Shown in pieces: positions 1 through 11,092 of a DNA stretch of 64,000 bases; within the stretch, counting starts at the first letter, position 1, and each line of letters starts with the position of its first letter. The notes below the pieces were generated by a model, which was not told the DNA's origin, did no database searches, and was given only the letters and a program-made list of their open reading frames with translations. The DNA lies in the NCBI GenBank assembly GCA_011037195.1, contig JAAEAF010004350.1:1-64000 (forward strand), written 5' to 3'. The DNA comes from Triatoma infestans (lineage: Eukaryota; Arthropoda; Insecta; Hemiptera; Reduviidae). The position numbers were made by a program, and so were the translations under genes.

Positions 1-2
1 TA

Positions 3-683
3 GATAAACTGGCCACTGATGCGTTCTTGAAGTCACTTCCTCAACCGCTTCGTAATGAGGTGCGAACGAAGCTTCCTCAAAAATTAGATGAAGCACTTTC
101 CTATGCCAATGCCCTAAAAGAAGTTAAGGCTTCTGAAACAAACCCCACAGTTTTCGCTGTTACTTTGAAAAATTCCAATTCTCGTACACCTCCATCTCCT
201 TGTCGTTTCTGTGGACAAATGCATTTCCACAGAGAATGCCCACATCGTAATAAAAGTCAAAAGCCACAATTAAAACCAACTACCACTTGTAGAGTATTTA
301 ATGTAATAAAGAACAGACCTTGTCGCCATTGTTCCGGTCCACATTTTGACGTGGACTGCACCAACAAATTCAGACCAAAACCTCGTACTAACTTTGGCAA
401 AATGCCTAACAATTTTAATGTACCAAAAAATTTCAATCGTAGGGTATATAATAATAATCGTTATAACAATAATAATAATAATCAATATTATAGTAATAAT
501 CATAGCCCTCGAATTAATTCAAACAATTCGCGATTTAACCCTTATTCAGATAGATCCCAGTATAGTCATAATAATGGTAACGAAACTAGCAATAACCTCC
601 AAAATAGGCCCACTTGCCAATATTGTTCAAAATTTGGACATACGGCTCGTAATTGTTTCCAAATACAGCCCAAAACGAGTTAG
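3..683 (+). CDS. Gag-like protein of an LTR retrotransposon (C-terminal part, runs off window)
   Basis: The frame is open from the window edge to a TAG at 681-683, so the N-terminus lies outside. The first ~60 residues resemble the end of a Gag capsid region. Three zinc knuckles follow. Two are variants of pattern CX2CX3HX4C (about 201-239 and 321-359); the third is canonical CX2CX4HX4C (about 615-656). Between knuckles 2 and 3 lies an Asn/Tyr/Arg-rich, low-complexity stretch. Family knowledge: such knuckles bind retroelement RNA during particle assembly. The matching LTR and polypurine tract lie at 2424-2982 on the same strand, so this gag belongs to that element. No protease, RT, RNase H or integrase frame follows, which is unusual. 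Intact as far as visible. Gypsy-like origin is inferred from the LTR ends and 4-bp duplications of related copies. Confidence 0.85.
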   Translation, partial: DKLATDAFLKSLPQPLRNEVRTKLPQKLDEALSYANALKEVKASETNPTVFAVTLKNSNSRTPPSPCRFCGQMHFHRECPHRNKSQKPQLKPTTTCRVFNVIKNRPCRHCSGPHFDVDCTNKFRPKPRTNFGKMPNNFNVPKNFNRRVYNNNRYNNNNNNQYYSNNHSPRINSNNSRFNPYSDRSQYSHNNGNETSNNLQNRPTCQYCSKFGHTARNCFQIQPKTS

Positions 684-2423
684 CCCTCACTCGCTTTCTC
701 GAAAACCTGACATTATGACCATGGCTATCATACCTGCTTCCACCAGTTCTTAACCTAAGAACCTTAACATACCTAATTATGGCATCACGTCCCTTCATTT
801 GCATGCGGACAATGTCAAAAATTCAAATTTTTCTGGCGAATCTATACCTTCGCAATTAAAAAGTGATTTCCAATCAATACTTGTAGAAATTTTCTTACTG
901 GGCAATCATTAATTTGCGCACGCATCTAACACTTAAATTCAACATTCAATTGTCAACTAGTACTCAAACACACCAATTTAGTACTAATCGCTAAGTTCAC
1001 TAAAATTCCTAGTAACTAGCCACAAAATTTCTGTGGCTAGTTACTAGGAATTTAGAAATTTATACATACACAACTATACGTTGAATCTCTTGAAATAATT
1101 CTCAATCTATCACACTTCTTAACTTTACATACTACACCACATGTAAATGTTATATGTAACAATAAATGTATCAAGTTTATATCTAATTAAGTTGTTGCAA
1201 TAATGACATATTATTTTTGTTTCAGCACTGAAAACTATCGTACTTCGAGTCATAAAATTATTCCGGCTTTAATATTTGTAATTATTGCATTGTATATTTA
1301 AATAATAATTGTAATTTATTTTATTTGCAGAAATCAAGATCACCAAGTGAATTCGTAGTTACTTTTGATGAGATGATATTAATATTTTTTTTATATATTG
1401 TATTTACCTAATTAATTAATATTTTTTCAGTTTGCCTTAAAAGGAAATTAAATAGTTTGTATTATTCTTGTACTTGTTTATCATTTGTATTTTAATGTTA
1501 TTTTTAATGTTATTGTTAACTTAAGGTATCTAGAAAACACAGCAAAGCTGAAGAGCTGATGAACATACAGTCGGCTTCACCCTTGTGCATACTCCCTCAA
1601 GATATATATTTCATCTTTACCTCTTAGCTTTAATAATTTTTATAGTATTTGTTGAAATTATTACATACATATCCATTATATTTTTATGCTGTAACAACTT
1701 AAACATTTTAAATCTCTCTTTTGTAGCAGATCAAGCCTCTTCGTCGTCGGCACGATTGCATGAGTATGAATGTTATTGCATGCGCATGAATTTGATTGCA
1801 TAAAAACTGCATGATTAACTTTAAGAAATTGAAATTAACAATAATGTATTTATGTATAACTCTGTATGATTATTTTCAGAAACACAAAATTTCTACAAAA
1901 GGAAAAGATCTTCATCTTCTCATACCCCTTGCGATCATCCTCACATCCTTGCGCATCCCTGCACGCTTATTAAATATATATATTTTTTTTATTTGCGTAT
2001 TTTGTGTATTTATTTATGTGTTAATTATTTTTGAAATACTTAAGAGTTTTTTTTTGTCCATATTGAGTTAATTCAAGAAACTACATACACACCTACAGTA
2101 CCGACTTGTCTACATTGATCACCTAGCTACCCTTGCCAGTCCTTCTTCATCCGCAACACTCTCACTCGCCAAGCAGTGTTCGCTGTTCACCTATCAGCCT
2201 ACCACCACAGCAACGTTCACCCACTCACGCAGCGTTCGCTTGAGAATACATTCAAACACGACGCAACGCTCACACCTTCAAGCAGCGTTAGCCGCAGAAG
2301 AAGATGACTGCACCCTACAACACACGGCCACCTTGCAGACGTTACACACACGCCTCTCGATAACTTCCAAGCCTCTACAACTCCAGATTATCTCCCAAAT
2401 TTTTCGTGCCGAAAAATTTCTCC
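684..2423 (+). mobile_element. Internal non-coding part of the gag-only LTR element
   Basis: About 1.7 kb between the gag stop and the polypurine tract. I see no protease, RT, RNase H or integrase motif in any frame. It contains a perfect 21-bp palindrome (1003-1053), AT-rich low-complexity DNA (1100-2070) and a C-rich stretch with repeated 'GCAACG/GCAGCG' type words (2090-2330). Short open frames here look like chance. Either the element is a non-autonomous, gag-only derivative or pol was lost by deletion. Confidence 0.6.
1003..1053. repeat. Perfect 21-bp inverted repeat with 9-nt loop
   Basis: Left arm 1003-1023 and right arm 1033-1053 are exact reverse complements around an A/T-rich loop (1024-1032). 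The arms contain CTAGTAACTAGCCAC and its complement. It lies in the non-coding interior of the LTR element. Confidence 0.95.
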
Positions 2424-2437
2424 AGGAGGGGGGATAA
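2424..2437 (+). promoter_or_regulatory. Polypurine tract (plus-strand primer site) before the 3' LTR
   Basis: A purine run AGGAGGGGGGATAA directly abuts the TGT that opens the LTR at 2438, the usual position of the plus-strand primer of LTR elements. It also fixes the orientation of LTR family A. Confidence 0.75.
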
Positions 2438-2982
2438 TGTAGTGGAAGGACAAAATCGAAAAATAATAGTTTAAAGTTTCTGAATATTTTATAGTATCCA
2501 AAATTGTATTTTTGTTAATATTTTATAATTATTTTAGTGCTGTGAATTTACCTTCAAAAAGTGTGTATTTTAGAACCAGGTATATTAAATCTGTCATTGC
2601 TATTGAGAAAACAAAGACACTAAATTCCGTTAGGCCAAACCTTTGTAAGAAAATTCCCCCGCGAGAGAGAGAGCAATTCCAAAGAAGAGAGCCATCAGCT
2701 TTAAAAGAGTAAAGAGTAGAGAGTCTCACATCAACCTTCAAACAGGACACTTCAGGAATTGCTCTCTAAATATCAGTGCCAGTTTCACAATAAGTTAAAT
2801 AAGTTTATAATACCAAATAAGTTGTTATTATTATTTTAACAGAATATATTTATTTATAAAACAGTAGTGTGTTCTTAAATTCTTATTACTTCTATCTCAA
2901 ACAAACACACAAGCCCTTTTCGCTAAAACGCTACGCCAAAAGCCACCTACTACAAACATCAAACCAACACCATAACATTACA
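2438..2982 (+). mobile_element. 3' LTR, family A (copy 1)
   Basis: 545 bp from TGTAGTGGAAGG to CATAACATTACA, with the short TGT...ACA inverted ends of LTRs. Three diverged relatives occur in the window (7274-7855, 12254-12766, 29337-29796). Shared landmarks include a 'TTCCCCCGC' block, 'CATTGCCAGT'-like and 'CACACAAGCCC' words, and similar termini. It follows a polypurine tract and a gag, so it is the 3' LTR of an element whose 5' end lies left of the window. It is immediately followed by a hAT relic. Confidence 0.85.
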
Positions 2983-3575
2983 GGAACATGTTGCTGCTTC
3001 TTAGATAAAAAGTCTTCGATTCTAGGACCTATTGTACTAACAGCAACACGAAGGCTAGCTTGCAGTTCAAGTCGACAACGATACCTATTTTTTGCCGCAA
3101 CTGCGGAGAATGCTTTTTCGCACAAATATGTTGTTGTGAATGGCAATAATATTTTAATTGCCTTTTGACTTAAAATGGGATACTCGTTTTTGACAGTACA
3201 CCAAAAGTGACCTCTTAAATTTAATTTTGAGGATGTCGTCGGATGTCAGTTCGATTAAGCTTCCTTTCGAATAATAATAATTGCTGAATTTATATACTTT
3301 TACTTGTTTGTTTTTTGTACAGGTTTTTTGTATATATTTTGAAAATAAATTTGTTGAGGACTGACCCTTTTTTCTTTTACCTGAACCGAACCCGTCTCCA
3401 CTGAGTTTGTCAGAGCAGCCCACAGGCTTCTCCCTTAAACGTAACATTCGGAAAAGGCCGATAAAGTTTTAGTAGTGGATAACTTCACATCAGTGGGAAG
3501 ACTGGAAATTTGACTATCAACGAAGTCATTGTTCGTTAACAATTCTTTCGCGTACCACAGGTTTGGCGACCGCTG
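2983..3575 (-). pseudogene. hAT-family transposase relic, C-terminal dimerisation region, with terminal repeat
   Basis: On the minus strand, about 3146-2985 encodes a typical hAT C-terminal block: TTTYLCEKAFSAVAA, then YRCRLE, SLRVAVSTIGPRI and LSKKQ. Family knowledge: this is the dimerisation domain of hAT transposases. A frameshift around 3150-3170 separates it from the frame covering 3447-3154. At 3540-3575 the plus strand ends CGCGTACC...GACCGCTG, the complement of a hAT-type terminus (CAGCGGTC). The small distance between terminus and C-terminal domain means most of the transposase is gone. The other end is cut off by the LTR at 2982, suggesting that the LTR element inserted into the hAT copy. 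The domain call is firm; the terminus is likely. Confidence 0.7.
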
Positions 3576-4595
3576 GCCTAATAGATCATATAACTAATCT
3601 CCAATGAGTTTTAACACAGGTCTGAAGGAGGTCTCCTTCTACATATTTACAAATGGCAACGTTTTCAAAAAACAACAAACACCCAGGAACCAATAATTGA
3701 TCTGTAGGTCGTACAGTATCTCGGTTCGTTGCCAACCTATCTATATTACTTTTCATAAATAGGAAATCTTGGTGGTTTTAATAAAACAGAGTAAAGCAAA
3801 GAAAATTACTGCTTTGTCATTCTTAATAGATTATCTAAGAAATAGAACGTAATTCAATGATAATGATAATAATATATAAAAACATATTACAAATAATAAG
3901 GATGTTCTATTTTAAAAGGAGAACAAAAATGTTTTAAACTCCAGGAAAAAAAAAGAACTACACAAATAGAAATTTCACTTTTTTTTGTTTTGTTTAAATT
4001 TGCGTAATATATTATTAAATTGCATTACTGTTTTTGTAATTTGCATCAAATATAGGTGAGTTTTTGCATGACAATTTTATTATATGAATAATACATATTT
4101 ATTTATTGAACAAACAAGATAGTATTCAAATAAATTCCTTTCACAGCCTTTCACTAGATGTTTCTTTTTTTTGAAAGAGTCTATAGCGCATGGTTTATTA
4201 ACTGACAGCAGCAATAACAAACAACAACGAACAAGCAATAATAATCTTCTTTCTATATAAACAAACTGAATCTATACTGTATGGGTTTGTTCTTGTCAAA
4301 TGATGACATAGTTTAGAAACATGCAACACCTTCTCCTTTTTTGGTATAGTCCACTTTTCAATAATACAATCAGCAAATAGTTTTTCAAATCCCACTTAAC
4401 ATCGGATGTTTTATCAAACTATAAGTGGTTAAATCATGGCTTGTTTCATCATTCGTAAGTCATTTATTAAAGACAATAAAAAAATTAACCAAATAATTTT
4501 AATCTGTTGTTTTCAATAATTAATTAATTTTTTTTTTTTACTATATTTCATTATCTTAGAGGTGTAAGACGAAATACTGAGAATAACTAAATATT
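3576..4595. other. AT-rich stretch without recognised features
   Basis: Homopolymer-rich DNA. Short open frames (for example 4395-4198 minus) show no motif I recognise. Confidence 0.5.
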
Positions 4596-4855
4596 TTGTC
4601 TCCAACCATTCCGCACCAAACATTAACAGACAGATGAACCGCTGGATCGGGAGGCTGGGACCGGCAAGTTAGCCTGCCAGATCGCCAGATTTAAGCCCTC
4701 TTGATTTTTTTCTTTCTTTGTCTCAAAGAAAGCACCTAGAGAAGACTTAATCCAAACGCGCTTAACGATTCCGGCAGACATGATACGATTAGCAACTTCA
4801 TATGCTTGGGCTACGACTTTGCGCTTTTGCCGTTTAAGTTGAGAAAGTCATTTTG
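4596..4855 (+). pseudogene. DDE transposase remnant (mariner/Tc1-like third-Asp block)
   Basis: In plus-strand frames interrupted by stops and frameshifts, about 4635-4725 reads like the motif around the last catalytic acid of mariner/Tc1-type transposases: a W-P-x-R-S-P-D-L-S-P-L-D-F-F-L pattern. A degenerate tail follows to about 4850 ('LEKT', 'IR-L'). I see no intact ends and no catalytic residues upstream. Assignment rests on this one motif. Confidence 0.55.
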
Positions 4856-6891
4856 AATAAAAAGGAAATATTTCTTTATCAATTTTTTGTAAATAAATGG
4901 GAAAATTGTTTTATTTTAATGATGTTTTACTTGATTTTTAATTCCCTTATGGTTTTGAGTTTTATCACCATTTGCACTCTCTTATTTATTAGAAATTAAT
5001 AAGAAAATCCGCTTTTAGTTTATTTAGTTTTATAACAAAAATTTAGTTTATAAAACAGAGAAATAGGAAAAAAAGACAAAAATTTAATTTTTATGATTGA
5101 ATATATCTAATGGCAACGGTTTAAAGGCGGATCTAGGTCTTCCCTACGATAGTGAATTATGTCTGGTGGTAAGGAGACGTGTTACGCTATATGTGACGTG
5201 TTGAATGACATAGATGTGGGCGGATGATGATGAAGTTGGGGTTGGTCACTTATGATTCCGGCCACAGGCAAGACACGCAGCCAGAAATCCATTACACCCA
5301 TGATGTCTGTGACGTAGAATATGTTTGTGTGCAAATAATTTTTCCGGTTGTAGGTGGAATCCAAAGGTACATATTTGAATTTCTTAAGGGGTTCTCAAAA
5401 CATAGAGATATTTTCTCAGACACAGACCTCATCGCTAATAACATTTTTAACGTAATCAAACCTGTATTTATATTGAAAACTCAGTTTCGAAAATCTAACT
5501 CGATCGCAATAAGACAAAATAATAAAGATTTATTATGAATTGATTTGAATAAATTAAGGAAGCAAGCGATATAAACTGTTAGAGAAATAGCAACTTCACT
5601 AACTGGCCACACAATTAAACTGTGTTTATAGTGTTAAAATATAAGAAGTAACACAGCAGAACGATACTTTGGAAACAAAACTACAAACAAGGGTAACAGT
5701 AGAACCAACCAATACTGGGGAACTTTCTTTGGTATACCACCCTCACACCCTTCTTACCGTTTTACACACTTTGTTTGTACAGTAGAGTCACACAATATAG
5801 GTGAAGTTAAACAGATTTATGTTTGTCTGAAACATTGTACAAGTGGTCACAAAATCCTCTCCCCGCCCCACTCCGGCCACTCTTGGTGTACACCATGGCT
5901 AGAAAGTCCTGCGACAAAAACCACAAATATACATATACATACACAGAGACTGAGATATATATAAACCTGTAGAATAATGTCACACCTTCCCCATTCTAAA
6001 TACCGACAGTAGGGGATTGTCCTATCTGAATACCTCCCCCAACTAGAAGGCTAATCGTTCCATTACATATATCCTTTCCATCCTGGCAAGGGTATAATAG
6101 GTAGAGGGAAGAGAAGAGGACATCTCTTTTGACCGATGGCTTTTTTTTTTACATACCGTACTAATTCCTTTTGTAAATTGGACACTGGGAATGTGGTTCC
6201 ATTTCTATGATTTACATTCATACCTATACATATGTAACTTTCCACATGCCTATTCCCACAGGTATATTCTTTGCAATCCTTCACTTTTTATTTTTATACT
6301 ACGTTCTACCTAACCATCTAGATATATTTTTCTAATGTTACTTCAGTCTGTCCGGATTTGATAAAAGTGTCTGCTCTGTTATAAAGCTGGTAATTACATT
6401 TATACTCATTCATTGCCAGTTCAGACGGCTTTAAATTACTAAATTTATATGATCAATTTTTTATATGCATAACTCCGTTTAAGTAACGATCCCCTTTCTA
6501 TTCTCTAAAGTCACTAACATTAATATAACGGCTAGCGATCTATTACTAGCTTACTAAATGGCGCGTTTAAAATCGCCCAGACCTAACTCAGTGAAAGCGA
6601 TTTTTAACTTTTTAAGAGTACATATACCTACTAGACATCTCACCCAGGTTTGTCAACTTCTCCTTGTCACTCCTGACATACAAATATCATATTCTTTGAC
6701 AGCATTTCATAAAATATCCATTGCATATGTTTTCGGTCATTTTTTCTCTCGCACCGCGAACAGTACTTTTAATTTCCTTTATCTGTAGCACCTCGTTAAT
6801 ATATTTTAAGCCAGCAAATGTTTTTGCAGAACTTTCTTACATCCACCAAAATATCACTGGATTCTATAAACTTCTGTATATTATTGCAATC
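4856..6891. other. 2-kb stretch with no recognised gene
   Basis: Contains an open frame of 104 codons (5224-5538 plus) and others, none with a recognisable domain. Around 5600-6000 the composition becomes C/A-rich with 'CACACC'-type words, reminiscent of LTR or UTR sequence, but I found no second copy in the window. No terminal repeats seen. Confidence 0.4.
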
Positions 6892-7070
6892 TATGAGGAA
6901 CATTCAATAAGTAAATAGACAAATAGTTTGGTTTTTTATGTGGTTAATTAAGGAATCTCACAATTTACCAACTTTTTGACATAATCCTGTCACACATCTA
7001 TAAATTTAACCCACCTCTCTCTAGTAGTTTGTTTAAGCCATCAGTAAAAAATTCATTGTCTCGAATGTTA
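6892..7070 (-). pseudogene. Mariner transposase C-terminal remnant with one terminal repeat
   Basis: The plus strand at 6892 begins TA then TGAGGAACATTCAATAAGTA, close to the terminal repeat of the mariner at 23889-24767. Reading the minus strand, about 7060-6930 resembles the mariner C-terminus (a 'FTDGLNKLLERG' type start, then a 'W..V.FLN' stretch) with several stops. The rest of the element and the opposite terminus are not visible. The same element family is likely. Confidence 0.6.
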
Positions 7071-7273
7071 ATCAGTTTTGAACATTTGATTTCACTTGTT
7101 CGTTGCTGTGAAAATTGACGACACATAATAACTCCATGAGAGGTTTATAAAGAAAAAAAAATCTGATGAACGAGACCTGATAAGGCGCATGTGGCAGAAC
7201 TTCGAGGCCTGAGTTTTCAGTATTTCCAGCTTTGATAGTAAGATGTAGGCAAACGTTGACATGGAGTAATACT

Positions 7274-7855
7274 TGCAGTGGAAGTAGCAATTGGAAAAAA
7301 TAAATTTCAAAAAATAGTTTAGTGAATTTGGAAAATATTTTAAGTGAAATAATTTTGGAAAATAAAATAATGAATTTTAGCTACTTCAAATAGTGTATTT
7401 TAGTGAAGGGGAAGGAGACAGGAACTATTAAATTAAGGTCAGTGCTATTGAAGAGACAAAGGGACAAGAATCCGTTAGGGTAAAACAATGCCACTTGGCC
7501 AACTAATCTGGTAAGAGAAAATTCCCCCGCTAGAGCAGAGCATTCTTTAAGCACTCTGAATTAGACATTCAATCAGAATACTTGTATCAGGAATCGCTCT
7601 ATTAAATTCATTGCCAGTTATAAGAGTTTAACATTTAATCTAGCTTAATAATTGATTTTACAAGCATAGTATTGTGGTATTGAAAAGTAATGAAATTTCG
7701 TTAATGATAATATATTTGATTTAATCTAGCAGTGTTTTCTTATTTATTTCTTATTACTTCTCTTCTCTTTAAACATACACACAAGCCCTATACAAAACCG
7801 CTCGTGCTACGCATACTTACAAGCATACAACAACACGTCACATCAACATTTCACA
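7274..7855 (+). mobile_element. Solo or remnant LTR, family A (copy 2)
   Basis: Aligns by eye with the LTR at 2438-2982 over its length: start TGCAGTGGAAG, a shared 'AATTCCCCCGC' block near 7525, 'CATTGCCAGTTAT' near 7610, the 'CACACAAGCCC' block near 7780, and an end in TTTCACA or slightly further. The first base pair of the LTR is degenerate and I could not find a clean target duplication, so the ends are uncertain by a few bases. Short open frames at 7072-7310 and 7732-8007 lie in and around it and are not genes. Confidence 0.7.
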
Positions 7856-8234
7856 CTACACCATACCCTCTGCAAACCACACCGCTTGTCGAAGAAACCT
7901 TTATTGGATTGTTTCGCATGTTTTCAAGACACATTTGTTCGGACACTGTTGAACTTGTAGAAGTAAGTTCTACTCTTACAATATATAACTTACACCTTAT
8001 TGCTTAGCATTCTTGAATAAATTCAATTTGATTCACCCGCTCCAGAAATCAGAAATAGGTTCACTGAATGCTGTTCCCTCGAACTGCAGGATTTCTACAG
8101 AACTTGTTGCTACTGTTGTTTATGTATACCGATTAGTGGTCAACCAGCTGTTTTAGACTGAAATCAGTGATGTCAACTAAAAATCTACAAGAAAAACAAA
8201 TTCAACACATTTATGTTGCACGAAATTCTTGCTT
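7856..8234. other. Unassigned stretch
   Basis: Unique-looking sequence between an LTR and a family R repeat. No domain, RNA gene or repeat recognised. Confidence 0.4.
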
Positions 8235-8525
8235 ACCCTTTATGTTTCACTTTCTCTTACACTATAAGAGGAAGCAGTATTGCTGACGTGTCTGATTTTT
8301 TGAAATTGAGTTTTCACCGGAAACAGGCATGCTTTTAGAGGTCCCCGAGTACGAAAAAATGCGCGAATTGTTTGTGTGAACAAAATATCACGAAAACGAA
8401 AAATCAAAGGAAGTTCAAACTTGATATTCCATTTATGTAGCACCAACGCATCTATGGTCAAAATCCATCATCCGGAATCGCGCTTTACATTTCTATAAAA
8501 CTGCTACAACGATTTTCATTAAACT
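8235..8525 (-). repeat. Family R repeat, 3' part
   Basis: Opens on the plus strand with CTTTCTCTTAC...TAAGAGGAAG, the small terminal hairpin of family R. It then carries the family words 'TTTTCACCGGAAAC', 'AAAATATCACGAAAACGAAAAATC', broken here to short words, and 'GGAAGTTCAAACTTGATATTCC'. Truncated compared with the copy at 36160-37225. Confidence 0.7.
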
Positions 8526-8537
8526 TAAAATGCTATT

Positions 8538-8621
8538 TCACAGATACTTACGTATCACTCAGATACACAGATATTTACGTACCACTCAGTATTCGTTTAC
8601 ACCGATATTTACGTATCACTT
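8538..8621. repeat. Short imperfect tandem repeat, three units
   Basis: Three units share the core CACAGATAYTTACGTAYCACT (Y = pyrimidine; third unit CACCG). They start at about 8538, 8564 and 8600, separated by short variable spacers. The open frame over it is repeat-derived. Confidence 0.8.
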
Positions 8622-9867
8622 TCATATGCAACAGTCTGCATTAATTTTCCGGATTTCTGAGGCATCTGTGACGTTTCAAATGTTAATGTGGATTTTCTTC
8701 GATGTTATTGTGCCGCTCTTTTCTGGACTTTAACGTAAACTAGCTCTCCAGAAAGCTGCCTTAAGCTAGATACAGGTAATCCAACTGCTTGTTAATTTAA
8801 ATTAGGGCTAATCCCTATTCAATTAAAAATATCAAAGTTTCAAGAAAATCTGCCATTATTTTTTTTAAATTTTATTAAATACAACTGGACGGTATTTCTT
8901 TGTCGTTTTCCTTCTTTAAACAACCAACTTATTTATGCATAAGAAGTTTGATGAAATATTTTTTATGTACACAAATAAACTTATACATGCATACAAGTAA
9001 AAGATGAGAATGAAACGGCGGATGCAGCAGGTGTAAAGTGGTAGAGACCCAATGAATCCAAAGGAAAAAGAGAGAACTTTCAATATGGTTATTTTATGTA
9101 AAGTTTTTCTTCTTAAAGGAAAACACTAGGAAAAGGCTGTGTTATGTTGGATACTAGCTGGCTGTGAGACCTAGGAATAACGTTAAGTTTCTAAACCAAG
9201 CCACCACCACCCCCCCACACCACACCACCGTTACCACAACCGTTGTGCAGTGAGGTCGTGATAAATAATTCTTCAGCATGCTAGCTTACTGATACAACAA
9301 CCAAGACTCGTCAATTATTAACGTATACACCCTTCCAGATTCACCGACTTAGTCCTAATCCATAGAATAAATTACGTTGTAAAACCTTCTACTAACATCT
9401 CATACCAAAACAAACGAATATTCTCGCTTTCGCTTGGAACCCTTAACTTGGGAAAAGCTAATGTGTAATTTTCAAATGAATTTTTTTTTCTTTTTCTGAA
9501 TAAGTTAACACCATAAAAATGTATTCAAGATATGTTTTCATTTTCATTTAGTAAGGCTATATTTTGTAAATAACATTGTTTTGCCAATTTACAGAAACTG
9601 GTAATTCTGTACAAGAACTATTACTCTCGAAACATTATACAACTTCTGAGTTTTTACTCAACAAAATTGATAAGTTACAAATATTAATACGAAATTCTTA
9701 CAAAAACTAAATAATGAGAGTTAAAAAATGAAAAATGCTATAATAAAAGATGCTATCAAAAAACACAAGTTGTACCTTATAACATTAGCCACACTAAAAA
9801 ATTAAATTCTTGAAATTGCGCGTAAATCAGACGCCAAAATGTCGAATTTTATTGTAATAATAATAAA
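8622..9867. other. AT-rich stretch without recognised gene
   Basis: Contains a C-rich patch at about 9195-9235 (runs of CCACC/CCCCC). No coding or RNA signal that I recognise. Confidence 0.4.
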
Positions 9868-10710
9868 AAAAAAATCTGGTGTGAAACACTCACACAACTT
9901 TCTCCTACTCCAGTTCCCAAAATTATAATTGACTAATTGTATAGTTAGTGTACCAAATTTGATGAAATTCATTGGAGTTCGTCGAAAATTGTTCAGTAAC
10001 TCGGAATTTTAGCCATCTATTTATTTCTAATTAATTTTGTTTAGATGATAGAATTGTATACTCAACTATGATAGCCCTACCTCTCCGCTAAAAAGGTCCT
10101 TAAATGAATTTTCCCAGAGAAATGTTTTAATTAAAAGTTGTACATCTTTGTATGTATAATCTACATAAGATGTTTCAAGAAAATCATCGGAGCAATTTTT
10201 GAGAAAATCGCGAAAAAGTGAAAAAAAATCATTTAGTAAAGAGTGGTAAAGTAAACGCACTTCCGGTCGTCCGATTTTTTAAAACTCGGAATTTCAACAA
10301 CATATTTAATTCTAATTAACATTATTTATATGAAACAATTGTCTAATAAACTGAAATAGTACTTTAGAGGAAGCCATAATCCCGCCCCTCCCCCAAAATT
10401 ACCCTCAATTGAATTTTTCCGGAGATATGTTGCAAATAAAAGTTGTAGCTCTTTGTTTGTGTAGTTGACTTAAAATTGTTTTAAGAACATCGTCGGAGGC
10501 ATTTTTGAGAAAATTCAAAAAAGTAAAAAAGTTAACTAGTAGAGTGATACTTCCGATTGAGGAATTTTGACGTATAATGTGTCGTCAGATCCCATGGTGA
10601 TATCTAAACGGAATATCAAGTTTCAACTTTCTACGTTTTTTCGTTTTTGAGCTATGCTGTTCACATATATAAATACACACACACGCGCGCGCGCGCGCAC
10701 GCACCTCAAC
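9868..10710 (+). repeat. Family R repeat, 5' part with two internal units
   Basis: Starts after an A-run with TCTGGTGTGAAACACTCACA, whose GTGTGA...TCACAC forms a perfect hairpin, then CTTTCTCCTACTCCAG. Two related ~300-bp units follow. Each has a 'CTATTTATTTCTAATT' or 'ATATTTAATTCTAATT' word, an 'AGAATTGTAT'-like word, a 'TTAAATGAATTTTCC'-like word and a 'TTGTAGCTCTTTG'-like word, then 'CACTTCCGGTCGTCCGATTT'. It ends in a CA/CG microsatellite; the 3' hairpin end is missing. Non-coding: open frames here are chance. Confidence 0.75.
10668..10704. repeat. (AC)n/(GC)n microsatellite inside family R
   Basis: An AC run passing into a run of CG dinucleotides and then GCAC. Other family R copies have CA/TG tracts at the same internal position. 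Confidence 0.9.
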
Positions 10711-11092
10711 AAACATCTCATTTAGTTCATTTCAGCCAGCTTTTGCTAAAATATTTATCACATTATGTACACCAAAAAAAAACTTAAGTTTAATTAAAAT
10801 TTTACTTACAGAGGAACCAACTAATTTTTATTTAACATTAGTCAGTCACTGGAAGCCAAATCTACAAAATACCGAAAATTTTCGTTTCTCCAGGTTTGGT
10901 TATTTCATTGCTATATCGAATCAGGTATAAAAGGTATTTGCCTATACAACCGGAACAAAAACTGTTATTTTTTCCTAAAGTATCCAGGCTTAACTATGGA
11001 CAGGTTTAATAAAACGCAATACTGTCATTATGCGATTTTCTTTGATGGGAAAAGAGTGATATTTCTCTAGGAACCATAAAAAAAACCACAGA

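Noticed and set aside
5224..5538. 104-codon plus-strand frame as a gene
   Set aside because: No recognisable domain, no promoter or splice context, and length within chance for this much sequence.
8538..8621. CRISPR-like array
   Set aside because: Only three imperfect units with very short unequal spacers in eukaryotic DNA; an ordinary tandem repeat.
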